Source of the DNA: Russula earlei
Lineage: Eukaryota; Basidiomycota; Agaricomycetes; Russulales; Russulaceae
Direction of reading: 5' to 3'
Length of the DNA: 64,000 bases
Assembly (NCBI GenBank): GCA_025769875.1
Contig: JAGFNK010000112.1
Span: 1-64,000 of the forward strand
Both the position numbers and the translations under genes were made by a program. Numbering within the stretch: the stretch's first letter is position 1; each line of letters opens with the position of its first letter. Shown in pieces: positions 22,740 to 34,557 of the stretch. The notes beneath the pieces were generated by a model. The model made no database searches and was not told where the DNA came from. It saw nothing but the letters and a program-made list of their open reading frames with translations.

Positions 22740-23260
22740 CCAGAATTGCCAGTCCATATCACACTGGCACTACTTCCCTGGCTTGCGTGCAACATGATTT
22801 ATCAATCTATCATGCAAACGCGTCGCAAGGATACTTACCGTGACCATGCTGGCATTCCGCACATCTACCATGTCTAGGTGTCCAGTCACGATAAGATAAG
22901 ACAGAATACAGGACCGTGACAATGACCTTGGTCTAGACGTTCCAGAACCTTCCTCTCACAGTTACTTCGCTGGCTTGTTGCATGCTATATCACATCATCA
23001 CGCTGCACGCTGCATGCCGACGCGCAGCAAGGCTACCACGCTGGCGATCTGCACGTCTACCACGTCTAGATGTCCGATCACAATAGATTGAGTTGAGACC
23101 GAATACGCTCGTATCAGATCAATCAAGTTCGGTTAGATGTTCCAGAATCGCCGGTCCACATCCCTCCCGACCCACACCTCCTTCACTGGCGTCCACGTGG
23201 TTTATCAGACTAACATGCGGATGCACCGCAAGGATACCACGCTGTAATGTCGTTTCTCAA
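22740..23260. repeat. Degenerate ~200-bp tandem modules (unit A)
   Basis: About two and a half diverged modules share the phrases GGTCCAYATC, TTCCCTGGC, a GCAAGG...ACCACG...CTGGC block, CACGTCTACCACGTCTAG and a closing GTTCCAGAATCGCC or similar. They lie just upstream of the LEA2 relic. Unit B has the same array with one extra roughly 400-bp stretch. Confidence 0.7.
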
Positions 23261-23347
23261 CAGTCTTAAACTTCCACCGCAGGCAATTCTTAACCTAAGA
23301 TCCTTCCCCACAGGTAAACGACACCGTCAGACGATATTTTCTTGAAC

Positions 23348-26010
23348 ATGAACTTCTTCAAAAACATTACGAAGGCTGTTTTACCGACCGCCCTCGACAT
23401 AGTCTCCGATTTCATTCCTGTCAACACAGTGCTCGATAATATCCCCTTCGCAAAGGAGATCGTGGATATTGGCATCGTAAATGAACTTACCGTAAGGCCC
23501 ATTGTCGAGGAATACGTGGGACGTGCCACTTTCAGGTCAGGATTTCGCGAGTGGCTTACTGGCGCGCGGGGCTAATAGTTGTCAACTCCCAGGTTGACGA
23601 AAGTTTTCATCACAGATCCCACGCAAAACGATTTCAAAGCGACATTGTCGGGTTCCGTCGCCGATGCAGGACCTTGTATGTGGTTCGAACGGTGTTTTGA
23701 TACTTGCTCCTAACAAGGTATACAGTTGATGCAGTGCTAAAATTCAACCGCGAGCTCACTGTTGAATGGTTCGACGAGGAGTCTCGACAGTTCAAAACCT
23801 TCGGGACACTCGACATGCCAGAATTGGAGATCGGTAAGGGGTCATTCGAGTTCAACGACGTCGTCGCCATCTTCAAAGTCAACGACTGTCACCGTGGCGC
23901 CCTGGAGAAATTCGTGATGGTGAGCAGTTCGTGGTGCATACGGGCCGTCGTGTTGAATGGGTTGGAAAAAGGACCTATTCACGAAGGAAAAACTTGAGTG
24001 GCGGATCTCCTGCGAAGACCTTACTGGTGAGTTCCCTGTATGTATTGTGACCTCCACACTCGGCACTCACACCAGTCAGCTACGCTGAAAGCGAAAGGCG
24101 TTATTGTCAAGGATATCGAGCTTCCCCCGAAGCTCGTCTCCCTCAGAGGGTGGAATAACTTAGATAAATGTGCCGAAATCAAGTCTGTCGATCTACCCGG
24201 CAACGACACTGTCCCCGGCATTCGCGTTACGCTTGATACAATGATTACAAATGTGAGCGCCTAATTCGTCAATTTCCGACCTTCAAGCGTATGTTGGGTA
24301 GCCTTCAGAAATTGGCATCGCTCTCGACAGCATCAGTTTCCAATATTATATTGGGAACACCAAAATTGGTCGCGTCGTGTCGACTGGTTCATTCAGTCTG
24401 AACTCCGGGCCGTCAACAAAGTCACGATTGAGACTGACTGACCACCTCACTTCCGATATCTCAACTGTCTTTTGTGCCGTCCAAGGTTCAGGTGAGACTG
24501 CCTTTATTCTCGGCGAGAGTGCCGGACGTCAAGACGTATGTGGACTGCACGATGGGTTACCATTCGATTCTAATTATGCAATTCAGATCCAATGGCTAAA
24601 CAACGCGATCAAGAAACTCAAAGTTGAGAAGATTGAGGTCCCTCGCCTAAAGACCCTGCTTGAATCTGTCAGCCTGAAACTCCCACGCAATGTAACGCAG
24701 ACCAAACGTGGTGATGCTTTTTTCGCCCTCAAGAACCCTTTCACTGCTCCTGTCCAACTTGTCAAGCTTACCAACACGACTGTCACGTGTGGGAAGTGGG
24801 ACGTTGGTACTATTAATTGTGACCTCTCATCTAAGCCGCTGGACGTCAATGACTCTTCACGAGCGCTGCCATTCGCATTCAACTTGAAAAAACCGCTAAT
24901 GATCATTGAGCTTCTGCGCTCCGGCGCAGCGACTAATCGTGTCGTTCTAGGGCCCCTTGACGATCTTCTCACTATGGCAGAATCATATTATAATTCTAGC
25001 GCACCGCAGAATGACATCGCACGGGTCCAGGCCAGCGTGCCCACGAAGGTGCCCACCCTCGCGAGGTAGGGTGGCCCTTCCAGTACTCACACAAAGCTCA
25101 CACAATTCACTCAGCGGAAAGCAATTCGACATAACAGGAGCCATCCTCAAATCTCTCGAAAACCTAAAGGTGACGCTACGCATTAACAGTCAGTTGATGG
25201 TCGATAATCGTAAGCTCTCATCTTCAATGTCGATGCAGGAAGTAATCTAGTACAGATTGTGTAAAATTGATATTCACACAGTCCCACGTACCCGCTGCTA
25301 TTGTGAGTTGGCTATGCATGTCGAGTTTCATCTGATTCACATAAGGTAGAGGGACGGCACTGCACTCTACTTGATTGGTGCCATTGCTCCTCCCATTGTA
25401 CAAACCCTTGTGGAAAAGGCGGATTTCCGTATTAAAGAAGCCACCATGACGTGCGTCCCGACGTTCCACAGAGAGTCGTTGGTTTAGTGTATTAGGAACC
25501 GACGGGGCGACAAATTCGAGCTGGAGTTGAACGCATCTCTAACCAAGACCGGACCTTTGGATGCTGAGATTGAATTCAAAAATGGAGTCATGTTGGTGCT
25601 ATGCCAATGCCTTTCTTACCCTTCTTATATCTCACTCTGTCTAGCGTCACCTGGGAGGGGCATGACGTTGCTGAAATCACAAGTCTGTCTAAAAGTATGT
25701 GCTTTCTTGGTTCCATTGATGTACATATTGATAGGTGCCAGTCACTGCGGTCGCCTATGACGGATGTCCTAAATATCGAGCCAAGAACGCCCGCGTCAAG
25801 ATCATCGACCGAGGACGGTGAGTCGGCATTCACTTTTCTCAGATAATCACGCTTACAGTATCCTATGAAGATTCCCCACGGATGAAACGCTACGCAAGGG
25901 TATTGAGTGTACATTCCATACCAAAACTCTTCGGGTTTCAGCTCTTGGCACAACTTTCGATGGCGTTTCCTTCAGCAAGGTCGTCACGTGGAAGGCCACT
26001 GTGATGTGAT
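23348..26010 (+). pseudogene. LEA2-like/DUF3712 multidomain protein, probable pseudogene (copy A)
   Basis: The start MNFFKNITKAVLPTALD is followed by DNIPFAKEIVDIGIVN. After inferred introns come KVFITDPTQNDFKATLSG, VLKFNRELTVEWFD and GTLDMPELEIGKG. Further introns join FVM to DLFTKEKLEWRISCEDL (about 23919-23970) and ITN to PSEIGIALDSISFQYYIG (ending near 24302). Later come NAIKKLKVEKIE, a long open stretch 24377-25069, KQFDITGAILKSLENLKV and IVQTLVEKADFRIKEAT. These blocks, with TDPT and LP-G-NDT motifs, match the DUF3712/LEA2 repeat proteins of fungi, vacuolar or plasma-membrane proteins such as yeast Tag1. The N-terminal two thirds can be spliced in frame. After 25250 the frame breaks repeatedly and no transmembrane anchor is seen, so the gene is probably dead or truncated. 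Confidence 0.6.
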
Positions 26011-26413
26011 GATTAGCAACTTCCAGCTTCTCAAAGAGCAAAGAATGTGGTAGGATATACGCAGGGCGCTGAGCGAGATCATATGAGGCAATGTTGAAGT
26101 GGCATGCGATATGATGTGTTTGGAAACTAGAGGACTCGGACGGGTCATGACATGGTCCTTATCAATGTGTAGGGGTGATGGGAGTGTTCCATTCAAACTA
26201 CCCTCACTGTAGTGTGTACATACAACCTACGATTACGAAACTGATCTGTGAGCATGGACTAAGTTCAATGGAGAGACTTGGTTCTGTGCTTGGACTCCCG
26301 GCAGGTGCCTGCCAGTTGCGTTGCCAGCTGAATGAGGGTAACAAATACTTGTAACTGTCCTCGGCGTTGTTACTACTGTATATTTAAGAACATCTCTCAC
26401 TCTCACATCTCAT

Positions 26414-27180
26414 CATGCCAAAAACAATTACTTACTACCATTACTTATTACTTCCTCTCCGACTCCACGGTTCCACAAGGCATACGATCACTGTGACTCC
26501 AAGGGTTTCCTTGTCGTCGACACGTCAACTTCACGAACGCTACTCTCGATGAATTGAAACAACTCTCTCAGGCCTGGGAACCCGCTTCCTTTGGCGTGAA
26601 CGAGGCCATGTGCAGTGAGTGAGAATTACCGAAAAGCCGGTCGTATACGGTTCGCATACAATCTGGCAGAGTTGAAGTCGTTACTCAGGCGAGGAATCGT
26701 TGTTCAAGCTTCACGTCGGTACTCTGCGCAGCGCAAAGGTGTTTGGGTCGTGTTTCCAACGTCACATGAGGGTGGAGCTCTGCTGCTCCGCCCGCACCGT
26801 CGCTGACATAGAACCCATATTTCGATGACGATGGTCCTTATTCATGCGGAAGAACGCAGTAGCTAGGCATTTGTCCTGGCCGCAGGCGATGCCTTCCGTG
26901 AAGCATTTGAGAGGGGTTTTTGAGAACCCAGAGATACTGACACACTCGGATTGAACACTTCGGAGACGACCTCGTGCATGTCGACGGCGCCGTGAAGGGA
27001 GGAACGCGATCGTGTGCCGCAGCGTCTGTGCACTCGGATTTGAGCCGTGCTGTACATGTTCTGTGCGTGAGTTGAAGTCGCCGTGGATCGATTTGCGTGA
27101 TGGTGGTTTCATGGACAACGTCGAGAGTTGGCAATGCTCGCGTCGCGGAAGTGGTTAGTAACACGTGATCATTCCGTATC
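26414..27180 (+). pseudogene. 2OG-Fe(II) oxygenase-like relic (copy A)
   Basis: A short ATG frame (MPKTITYYHY) is followed, in different frames, by AYDHCDSKGFLVVDTST and then VSENYRKAGR. Next comes VWVVFPTSHEGGALLLR, a hallmark of fungal prolyl-4-hydroxylase-like 2OG-Fe(II) oxygenases. Further on is FENPEIL, typical of the next conserved block. The iron-binding HxD and the second half cannot be read in one frame. The same decay is seen in copy B, so the gene was already broken before the duplication. Confidence 0.5.
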
Positions 27181-27313
27181 AATGTCACTGGCTCGAGGGC
27201 GTGTGTGTGTTGACGACAATGATTCGGTTCATCCTGGTTCAGGTGATACCTACCCATTGAACTATTCATTCTTACCGAATCTCTCACCCCACCAGAATTG
27301 CCAAGGCAAGACG

Positions 27314-27496
27314 TATTGGAGCTCAGAAGTTGATGAGATGAGAGATAAAGGGATATATTGAGATAGAGTTGTACGTGTGTTCTAACGTATCTTATATATG
27401 ACAGTATGGAATGTATGAAGTAAGGTTAGCATGATGTCAGGTATTGTAGTATGATGTCACACTAGCAGACGTTGTAGTAATGCCTAAGATCTAATA
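27314..27496 (-). repeat. 3' LTR of the 7.2-kb copia element
   Basis: It reads TATTAG...CCAATA on the element strand and is identical to the partner at 34375-34557 except for two bases, ACG versus ATG and ACG versus ACT. It abuts the polypurine tract. Confidence 0.95.
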
Positions 27497-27603
27497 CTCC
27501 CCCTCAATGTCAGAGGGTGAGAACCCCTGAGACGGTGTATGTTTGCAACATCAAGTCTGTTCCCCGTGAAGACCAAGGAGTAGGCGTAATGAGTGAAGTC
27601 TGG

Positions 27604-28470
27604 TCAACAAAGAGGTTTGGTGAAGATGTCAGCGATGTTGTCTTTGGTCGGGACTTGAGCAATGGAGATGTCGCCCGCGAGCACCTGTTCTCTGACATAG
27701 TGGTACTTGATGCAAATGTGCTTCACATGTGAATGCCACACATGATTTTTGGGAAGTTTTGATGCCGTGTCATTATCACAGTAGATGGTTGTGGGGGTAG
27801 ACTGGGTGAATTGAGTTTGGGAGAGAACTTGCCATAGGAAGATCGCCTTGTGGGCTGCGTTGTGTAATGCGATGTACTCCATGTAACAGGAGCTGTCGGC
27901 AACTGTCTGTTGTTTCTGTGAGGACCAAGATATGCAACCTGAACCTAGATGGAAGCAATACCCAGTGGTAGACCAACTAGTGTCGATGCAGTTGGTGAAG
28001 TCGGAGTCAGAGTGACCGACTAAGGTGATAGGATGCGAGCCACCCAGTGTGAGCAACAATGTCCATGTTCCCTTAAGGTAATGAAGGATGCGGATGGTGG
28101 CAGACCAATGGTCTTGGTTGTAGCAGTCCATGAAGGAGGCCAGTTTGGATACAGTGAAGGCAATGTCAGGACAAGTGGTGTTTGCGATGTAGATGAGGTT
28201 GCCAATGAGTGTGGGATAGGGGGTGGTATTACGCCAGGTGAGGATGTCTGGTGTGATGGGTACAGATTTGTCGTTGTGCTGGAGGCAGAGGCCAGGGATC
28301 ATAGGGAGGTCCACCGGATGAGCATTGGATTGGCCGAATTGGTGTATGATGCAATCAATGAAGGTGGACTGGCAGAGTGAAATAGATTTCGTGGTGTGGT
28401 TGTGAGTAACAGCAATGCTGAGGGTGAATTTGATGGGGCCAAGGTTGGCGTGAGCGTAGTAAGGCTTTGA
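27604..28470 (-). pseudogene. copia reverse transcriptase end and RNase H
   Basis: The open frame carries LIGNLIYIANTTCPDIAF (the end of the RT connection), SDSDFTNCIDTSWSTTGY (first RNase H aspartate), SSCYMEYIALHNAA (catalytic Glu), TTIYCDNDTASKLPKN (second Asp) and VKHICIKYHYVREQV. It ends in PTKDNIADIFTKPLC, the normal copia C-terminus. It is in a different frame from the upstream RT, the shift lying near 28455, where ANLGPIKF should continue from the RT thumb. Confidence 0.85.
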
Positions 28471-29272
28471 ACATGTTGTGCTCGGATTCAGAGGAAGCAA
28501 TGGAGATGATGTCATCAACATGGATGACAAAGATGATAGTCCCCGATTGAGTCTGACAGGAATAGACACACCACTCACAAGGGAGACATTTGAACCCCCA
28601 ATCCTCCGCTGCTTTGTTGAATGTCTGATTCCAAATTCTGCTGGCTTGTTTCATGCCATAAATGCCCTTCATTAGTTTCATGACCCAGTTTTCTTTTCCT
28701 GGGGCTTTGAAACCAGATGGTTGTTCCATGAACATGATCTTGTTAGGTGGTAGAACGCCATGGAGGAAAGCAGTTTTTATGTCGAATTGTTGGATGTCCC
28801 AGGCAAGGGAAGCAGTGATATGGAGGAGCATGTGAAGTGATTCAGGATGTGCTGTGGGGGCAGTTGTCTTCGTGTAGTCGAGGCCATACTGCTGTGCATA
28901 ACCTTTGGTGACATAGCAGACCTTGTAATGAGTGATGTTGCCAAGGTTGTTGTGTTTACATTTGCAAACAAGTTTGCCACAGAGTGGGCAGAGGTGTGAA
29001 GGCACCTCGGAGTGTGGGACCAGGATAAAAACTTGGAGGTCTTTCAAGCTTTTAATCTCATCTTGAGTGCTGGCAATCCAGAGTTCGCGCTCCAGTGAGG
29101 AGAGGGCGTCAGACCAAGAAGGTTTGTCATCCAGTATAGTGTCCATAGTCCCATCATGGATCGAGGCGAAAGCATGGGGTAGCATATGAAAGGAATCGTC
29201 AATGGTGAGGGGAAATAGTGTGTGCGTATCATGAAAACAAGAATACTTGGAGAGGAAGGAATATAGTAGCAT
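28460..29272 (-). pseudogene. copia reverse transcriptase
   Basis: The RT blocks are clear: YKVCYVTKGYAQQYGLDY, FDIKTAFLHG (first catalytic Asp), MEQPSGF, LMKGIYGMKQASRIWN and IIFVIHVDDIISIA. The last is the active-site loop, where the usual Tyr of YVDD is His. The frame shifts just after it, so the polyprotein would end early. Confidence 0.85.
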
Positions 29273-29416
29273 GTCAGTAGGTAAAGGATGTGCAGGTGAT
29301 GAGGTCTGGGTCAGTCCGGTACTGTATGTATGGGAAGGTTGACTAAGTAAGGGAATTGGGTTCGTATGAAGGTCTTGGAGAGAGCAGGTAAGGGTTGTAT
29401 CGCTGAGCAGTTTCTG

Positions 29417-30232
29417 TCAAGAAGGGTGGTTGAGCCCATCGTTTGTGAGTGTGCGAGATGTGGGTGCCGGAATGCGGCTAGAACAACAGATGGCAGGAGC
29501 AGGGTTGAGGTTGTTACATGCAGTTGAAGTCACAGTCATATTTGGGGCAGAGGAAGAGGGGCTGGTAGCATAAGATGGAAGGGATGAGCTTTGCAGGAGA
29601 GTTGGTGGTTCTAAGGTATTATGTTGTGGAGGTGACGTTGAAACTGGTAAGGTATGTGCCGTGTTATCGGACATAAAGGGGTGATGAGGAAGGGAAGTGT
29701 TATCAGGTATTGAAGAAGAAGGGTGATTGGACGGTAATGTAACATTAGGTAAAGGGTGGGGAGTGGGCAGAGATAAAGTAAGAACTGGTATCGAGAGTGT
29801 TGGAAGAGGAAGTGTGGTGGTAGCAGTTTTGTCAGAGTTATCATCATTCACTGAGGGATTGACATTTGAGGCAGGGAAACAGAAGTTGGCGTGTACAGAA
29901 GGTGTGGAAGGGGGGGGGTGTTGTTCAGCCAAGGCGGTTGCTTGAGGGGCAGGTTCTTGTTGGATGGGAATTTCATCCCATGATGGTGCCTTATCATTAA
30001 TCAGTATTTCATTTGGGTAAAGGGAAGTGTCAAGACACATACTGCTGATCACTAAGGACTCAGGAGCAGGTGGGCAAGGGTTGGAACAGATGGTACGTGG
30101 CAAAGATGGCGTTGAACAGGAGGACGAGCCAAATGATGAGGAGGTACCAGATGGGGACTGGTAGGTGTTGCAAGAGACAGAGGTGAAGGCTGGAGGCCAG
30201 TGTAGCGAGAGGGCTTTAAACAAGGTGGTCAT
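29417..30232 (-). pseudogene. copia linker between integrase and RT (Ser/Pro/Thr-rich)
   Basis: A single open frame of low complexity, rich in Pro, Ser and Thr (for example PPHSSSIPDNTS-like runs). It lies where copia polyproteins have the variable linker between integrase and reverse transcriptase. No domain of its own is seen. It is separated from the integrase by stops and by the MITE. Confidence 0.5.
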
Positions 30233-30585
30233 TGAAGAGTACCTTGGAGGCGAGGGGAATCTTTAGACTGAGCGGTTGTGGGGGAGTACCCAGGAAGAGG
30301 AGAGTATCACAAATGGACAGTCTGACGACTGCCATGCTACATTGGGGCTTATATACAGTGTACAGGGTTGATTACAAAGAACTGGAACTATTCTAGACCC
30401 TTTGGTACCATCCAATAGGACTACAGAGGCATAAACTTGCTTGTGTCAAGTTTCAGGCTTACTGAGTGCATTACTGATCATTGTGGAGCGATGACATCAT
30501 TATGATGTCACTGTGGAGTCGCTCAGTCAGCCATAATGTCATTGGAGCCTTGATGATGTCAGATGAGTTATGCAACAGCTTCTAA

Positions 30586-31138
30586 GGCCCCTTTTACCAA
30601 CCGAGAATTCTTGAATCTTGAACTTGAACTTGGATTTCAGGATTTTCTGGGAGTGACAGGAATGACAGGTGTGATGTAAGTGACATAATAAACTAATATG
30701 AGTCCATTTCAAATATGAGTTATTTCCCAGTGTGATTTGCTGGGTTTACATGTGATATGTAAAATATTTTTTCTAACCCTTCCTTCCACTCCTTCCAAGT
30801 GGGGTATTGCAAGCATGTCATAAGGCAGAATATGTGTCACCAATGTGTGGGTGCACATCTTTGTGCAAATTTTGTATGTGCAGCTCTGGTGAAAATGGGG
30901 CTGTAAGCACCCAGCTGTTGAGCTTGAGTTGGACTGCTTGACTCTGAGTTTGACACTGACACATCATGTGTAACCCCAAATATGTGAGTATGCAAATGAC
31001 AACCAAAAAAAATGCATATTAATTTATTATATACATCATATCACTTACATCACTCCTGTCACTCCTGTCACTCCCGGAAAATCCCGAAATCCAAGTTCAA
31101 GTTCAAGATTCAAGAATTCTCGGTTGGTAAAAGGGGCC
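30586..31138. mobile_element. 553-bp MITE with ~100-bp terminal inverted repeats, TSD TAA
   Basis: The left end begins GGCCCCTTTTACCAACCGAG and the right end is its reverse complement. The arms stay matched for about 100 bases with a few mismatches (for example TTTCAGGATTTTCTGG against TTTCGGGATTTTCCGG). TAA flanks both sides (30583-30585 and 31139-31141). Removing the element and one TAA restores the copia frame (QQHKLLEA). GG-starting ends with a TWA-type target suit the PIF/Harbinger superfamily. There is no transposase inside. Confidence 0.9.
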
Positions 31139-31141
31139 TAA

Positions 31142-32008
31142 GAGTTTGTGCTGCTGTTTCAGGTTCTTGGTGGCTGGGTGACCATGTGGCTGCCACGCGA
31201 TGATTACCCGATTAGGAAACGGGTGCCTGGTCGTGTTACAGTGCCTTTGCAATAGTGATATCTTGTACCGCAGGAGGGGTAGCCCAGGAAATGGAAGGGA
31301 GTTGGCAATGCAAAGTGAGAGAGGCCTCTCTTGAGTGAAATAGGACAATCTATGGCCAGGACCTGGCCTTGGTTTGTAACAGGAAGACACAGTAGCGTCA
31401 AGGTGCTCAATAAAGGTAATGTGGAAGGAATTGAATATGTGATTTGTATACCTGTCCCATAGGCGATATGCCTTGGCATTCGGAGCATACCTGATGAGAG
31501 TGCACTCAGTGGAGCATTGAAGAATCTTAGCTTGTTTTCCTGGGATCAGTGCGAAACAGCGGGAGCTGATCTCACGCAGGTATGAAATGGACGGCTTGCG
31601 ACCAAACCAACTTTCGAAAGGTGTTTTACCATTAAGGGTTCTGGATGCAGTAAGGGTGGTGAGGTAAGTTGCAGTAGCATTAAACTCATCCCAAAAGTTA
31701 GGGGGTACAGCACAAGCAAGGCATATGCTGCATGCTTTGTTCATTATCATACGATGAAGGTGTTCAGCTCTCCCATTTTGGAGGGAAGTGTAGGGGGCAG
31801 TTCTAAGGTGCTGAATGCCCAGGCAAGAGCACCATGCAGAGAAGCAGTTGGAGACAAGTTCTCCGTTGTCCGAGATGATGTATGTCACATGGAGGTTGGA
31901 TTGATTTTCAACTGTGTGCCGCCATTTGTCGAGTTTCACAGCGGTGGTGTCTTTTGTTGGAAGTGGAATTGTCCATACGTAACTGGAGAAATCATCAATT
32001 ATATTCAT
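31142..32008 (-). pseudogene. copia integrase core, C-terminal part cut by the MITE
   Basis: The DDE triad is visible: IDDFSSYVW (first Asp), YIISDNGELVS (second Asp) and QNGRAEHLHRM (Glu). FESWFGRKPSISYLRE and LIRYAPNAKAYRLWD follow. An in-frame TGA near 32027 separates this part from the integrase N-terminus. Confidence 0.85.
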
Positions 32009-32026
32009 TGAATAGCGACAACTGGA

Positions 32027-33685
32027 TCATGACAAAATGGACATTGGCCCTGTGAGGTCAACATGAATGCGCTTGAGGCAGCAGGATGCTTTAGGGCCTT
32101 CACGTGCTTTCGGCACAGGGGAATGAGTCTGTTTTCCAAGAATGCAGTGTTGGCATTTTGGTGGCAAGTGCAACAAGTTAATGGTCATACCATCAATGCA
32201 GTGCGACTGCACCATGTCCAGGACCGTGCGGAAATTGCAGTGTCCAAGACGCCTGTGCCATGTGTTGATGTCAGGGACACAATGGGAAACAAGCATGCGA
32301 TGCGCCTTCAGGGTGTTGACTTTGTATAGATTGTGTTTGGGCGAAAGGAGGCCTGAGAAAACAGTGACACCTGTTTTGTCAGTTACCCAGCAGTGGTTAC
32401 AGCCGAAGTGCATGGTGTAATTCCCAGTGCGGTTTAGGGAAATGATGGAAAGTAAATGGACGGCAGCGTTTGGGATGTATAAAACGTTATTGAGGCGTAT
32501 AACAGTGTTATCGTCTGTCTCAAATTCAATGGCTCCAATGCCAGTGGCTTGGACTTGCGATCCACCAAGTCTGGTGACTGGGCATGGGGGTGTTGGTTGC
32601 AATGAGACAAAGTCTGAGCGGCAAGGCAAAATATGGCATGTAGCACCCATGTCAAGGATAAAAGGAATTTGGGTGAGGGCCAGAGGTTTAAAGCTGACTG
32701 ACATGGGAATTGAAACAGAGGAGGTTGTGCCTACAATGGTGTGGAGAGACCAATCAATAGATGTGGTTTGCATAGTGGGAGTTTTGATGGCAACGAAGGT
32801 GTGGTACTCAAAGTCATCGCCAGCTGAAAGGGGCAGGGGGTCGGGGCATGTCGGTGAAGGAGAGGGATAGTAAGAGATGCCATTGATGGTGATGGAGGGC
32901 AAACCAGTATCGGAGGGAGGAGCGGAATCTTTGGCAGGGGAAGCGATGTGTGCCGCATGTGGAATTGTTTGGTTTTTGGAGTCGTTTGTCTTTGAGAAAA
33001 AGAGCCACTGGGCCGCTCTTGCCTCTTCGACAGAGCATCCAGCCATTTTTCCACCAGGACTTATGCAGAAATTAGTGGAATGTCCCTCCTTTTTGCAATG
33101 AGTACAGTATGCCCATTTCCATGCAGCGGTTGCAGGGAAAGCGGAAGGGGCAGTCAAAGGCACAATGGCTGTGGGGAGAGCGGAAGGGGTAGCTGCATTT
33201 TGCGCATTGCGCTTCTTGATGAGGGTGTCCTCACTCTGGATGCATTGGATAAGGGTAGCTGAGGAAAAATGGGGCTTGACAGAGAGAGATTGAATCTGAG
33301 ATTGTAGGTAGTGAAAGTTGTCACCAAGGGAGTTGAGTATGAAGATGGAGAGTAGTTTGTTGGTGTCAATGGGACCCATGTTTGCAATCTGCTTGTGCAG
33401 CCAACAGATGTCAGAGAGGGTGGGAAGCAGGGGGCTGTCTGGGAGGAAACGTATATCAAGAACATTCTTGATAGCAAGCATTTGGGCATACAAACTGAGT
33501 TTTTCATGATGCTGTTTAAGGGCTTCAAAGATCTTGTGGGAAGTTGTGTTAGTGACTTTTTCACCCAAGAATTCATACTCAATGGTGTCAATGTGATGTA
33601 AAATGAATGAGCGCAAGGAATTGTCATTATTATGCCAAATCCAATGAGCTTTCGACTGAGTCTGGGCATCTGGGCATGGCAACAA
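32027..33685 (-). pseudogene. copia gag, protease and integrase N-terminus
   Basis: One 552-codon open frame. It carries a gag region with LIQCIQSEDTLI, a CCHC zinc knuckle (CTHCKKEGHSTNFC) and a retropepsin active site FILDMGATCHIL, where the usual DSGA reads DMGA. The GAG-pre-integrase block is TWHRRLGHCNFRTVLDMV. The HHCC finger end is CQHCILGKQTHS, followed by IHVDLTGPM. The DSG-to-DMG change should impair proteolysis. The frame ends at a TGA just before the integrase core. Confidence 0.88.
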
Positions 33686-34374
33686 ACCTTCAAGCCATTG
33701 TCAAAAACCTTGACCTTGTACCATGAGGTCCAGTCATTTGCTCCACTCTGACCAGTTAGACTTTTCAAGGTTGAGAGTGAGATCTGCAGGCCATGTGTTA
33801 TCAGACATGAATCGTTCCGCGAGGGTGATGTCCACATTCACTGGATTGTCATTGGGGAGGGGGGTGGAAGAAGGAGTAATGGGAACAGGGACATTTGTGC
33901 TCATAATTAAGGAGGTTTGTGTGGGAGAAATGACAGGGGAAGGATGGTTATGATAATTGGGAAAAGAGTTGACAATTGATAAAAGGGAGATTGTGTTGAC
34001 AGGGACAATTGACAAGTGAGGTGTGACAGTGATGGAGAGGAAGGGAGAATTTAACTATACCCTTTGTGTTGACAGGGACAATTGACAAGTGAGGGCTGAC
34101 AGAGATAAGAGGTGACAGTGATGAACAGGACATGAGGGTCAATGGAAGGAGGACATAGACGAGCTGGTGTGAATGCTAGGGAGATGAGAAAAGTGACAGA
34201 GACAAGTGTGGTGGAGACAAGGGTTGACAGTTGACAGGAGAGGGATGTGGCTGAACTGGCGGGGGCGTCAGGAAGGCGAGAAAAGTGATGGAGACAAGTG
34301 TGACAGAGACAAGGGTTGACAATTGTCAGAAAAGGACTTGGCAGGTTCAAGATTAGAGCTCAGGGCCCATAACC
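33686..34374 (-). repeat. copia 5' leader and gag start with imperfect direct repeats
   Basis: Read on the plus strand, variants of TTGACAGGGACAATTGACAA and GAGACAAGTGTGRYRGAGAC recur several times between about 33980 and 34330. The gag N-terminus (TLAERFMSDNTWPAD) is in a separate short frame at 33734-34015, so gag is frameshifted too. Confidence 0.6.
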
Positions 34375-34557
34375 TATTGGAGCTCAGAAGTTGATGAGAT
34401 GAGAGATAAAGGGATATATTGAGATAGAGTTGTATGTGTGTTCTAACTTATCTTATATATGACAGTATGGAATGTATGAAGTAAGGTTAGCATGATGTCA
34501 GGTATTGTAGTATGATGTCACACTAGCAGACGTTGTAGTAATGCCTAAGATCTAATA
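34375..34557 (-). repeat. 5' LTR of the 7.2-kb copia element
   Basis: Partner of the LTR at 27314-27496, with two differences over 183 bp. On the element strand it is followed by GGTTATGGGCCC, the probable primer-binding site. Confidence 0.95.

Larger units (their letters stand above)
27314..34557 (-). mobile_element. Ty1/copia retrotransposon, 7244 bp, with both LTRs
   Basis: Two 183-bp LTRs (27314-27496 and 34375-34557) differ at two positions. Flanking pentamers AGACG (27309-27313) and AGATG (34558-34562) are the target duplication with one C-to-T change. The coding strand is minus: the 5' LTR is on the right, and next to it lies GGTTATGGGCCC, the likely primer-binding site. On the left a polypurine tract TTGAGGGGGAG abuts the 3' LTR. 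Gene order gag, protease, integrase, reverse transcriptase, RNase H is that of copia. The element is poor in CpG and rich in TpG/CpA. Frames are broken by stops and frameshifts and by a nested MITE, so it is not autonomous now. Confidence 0.95.
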
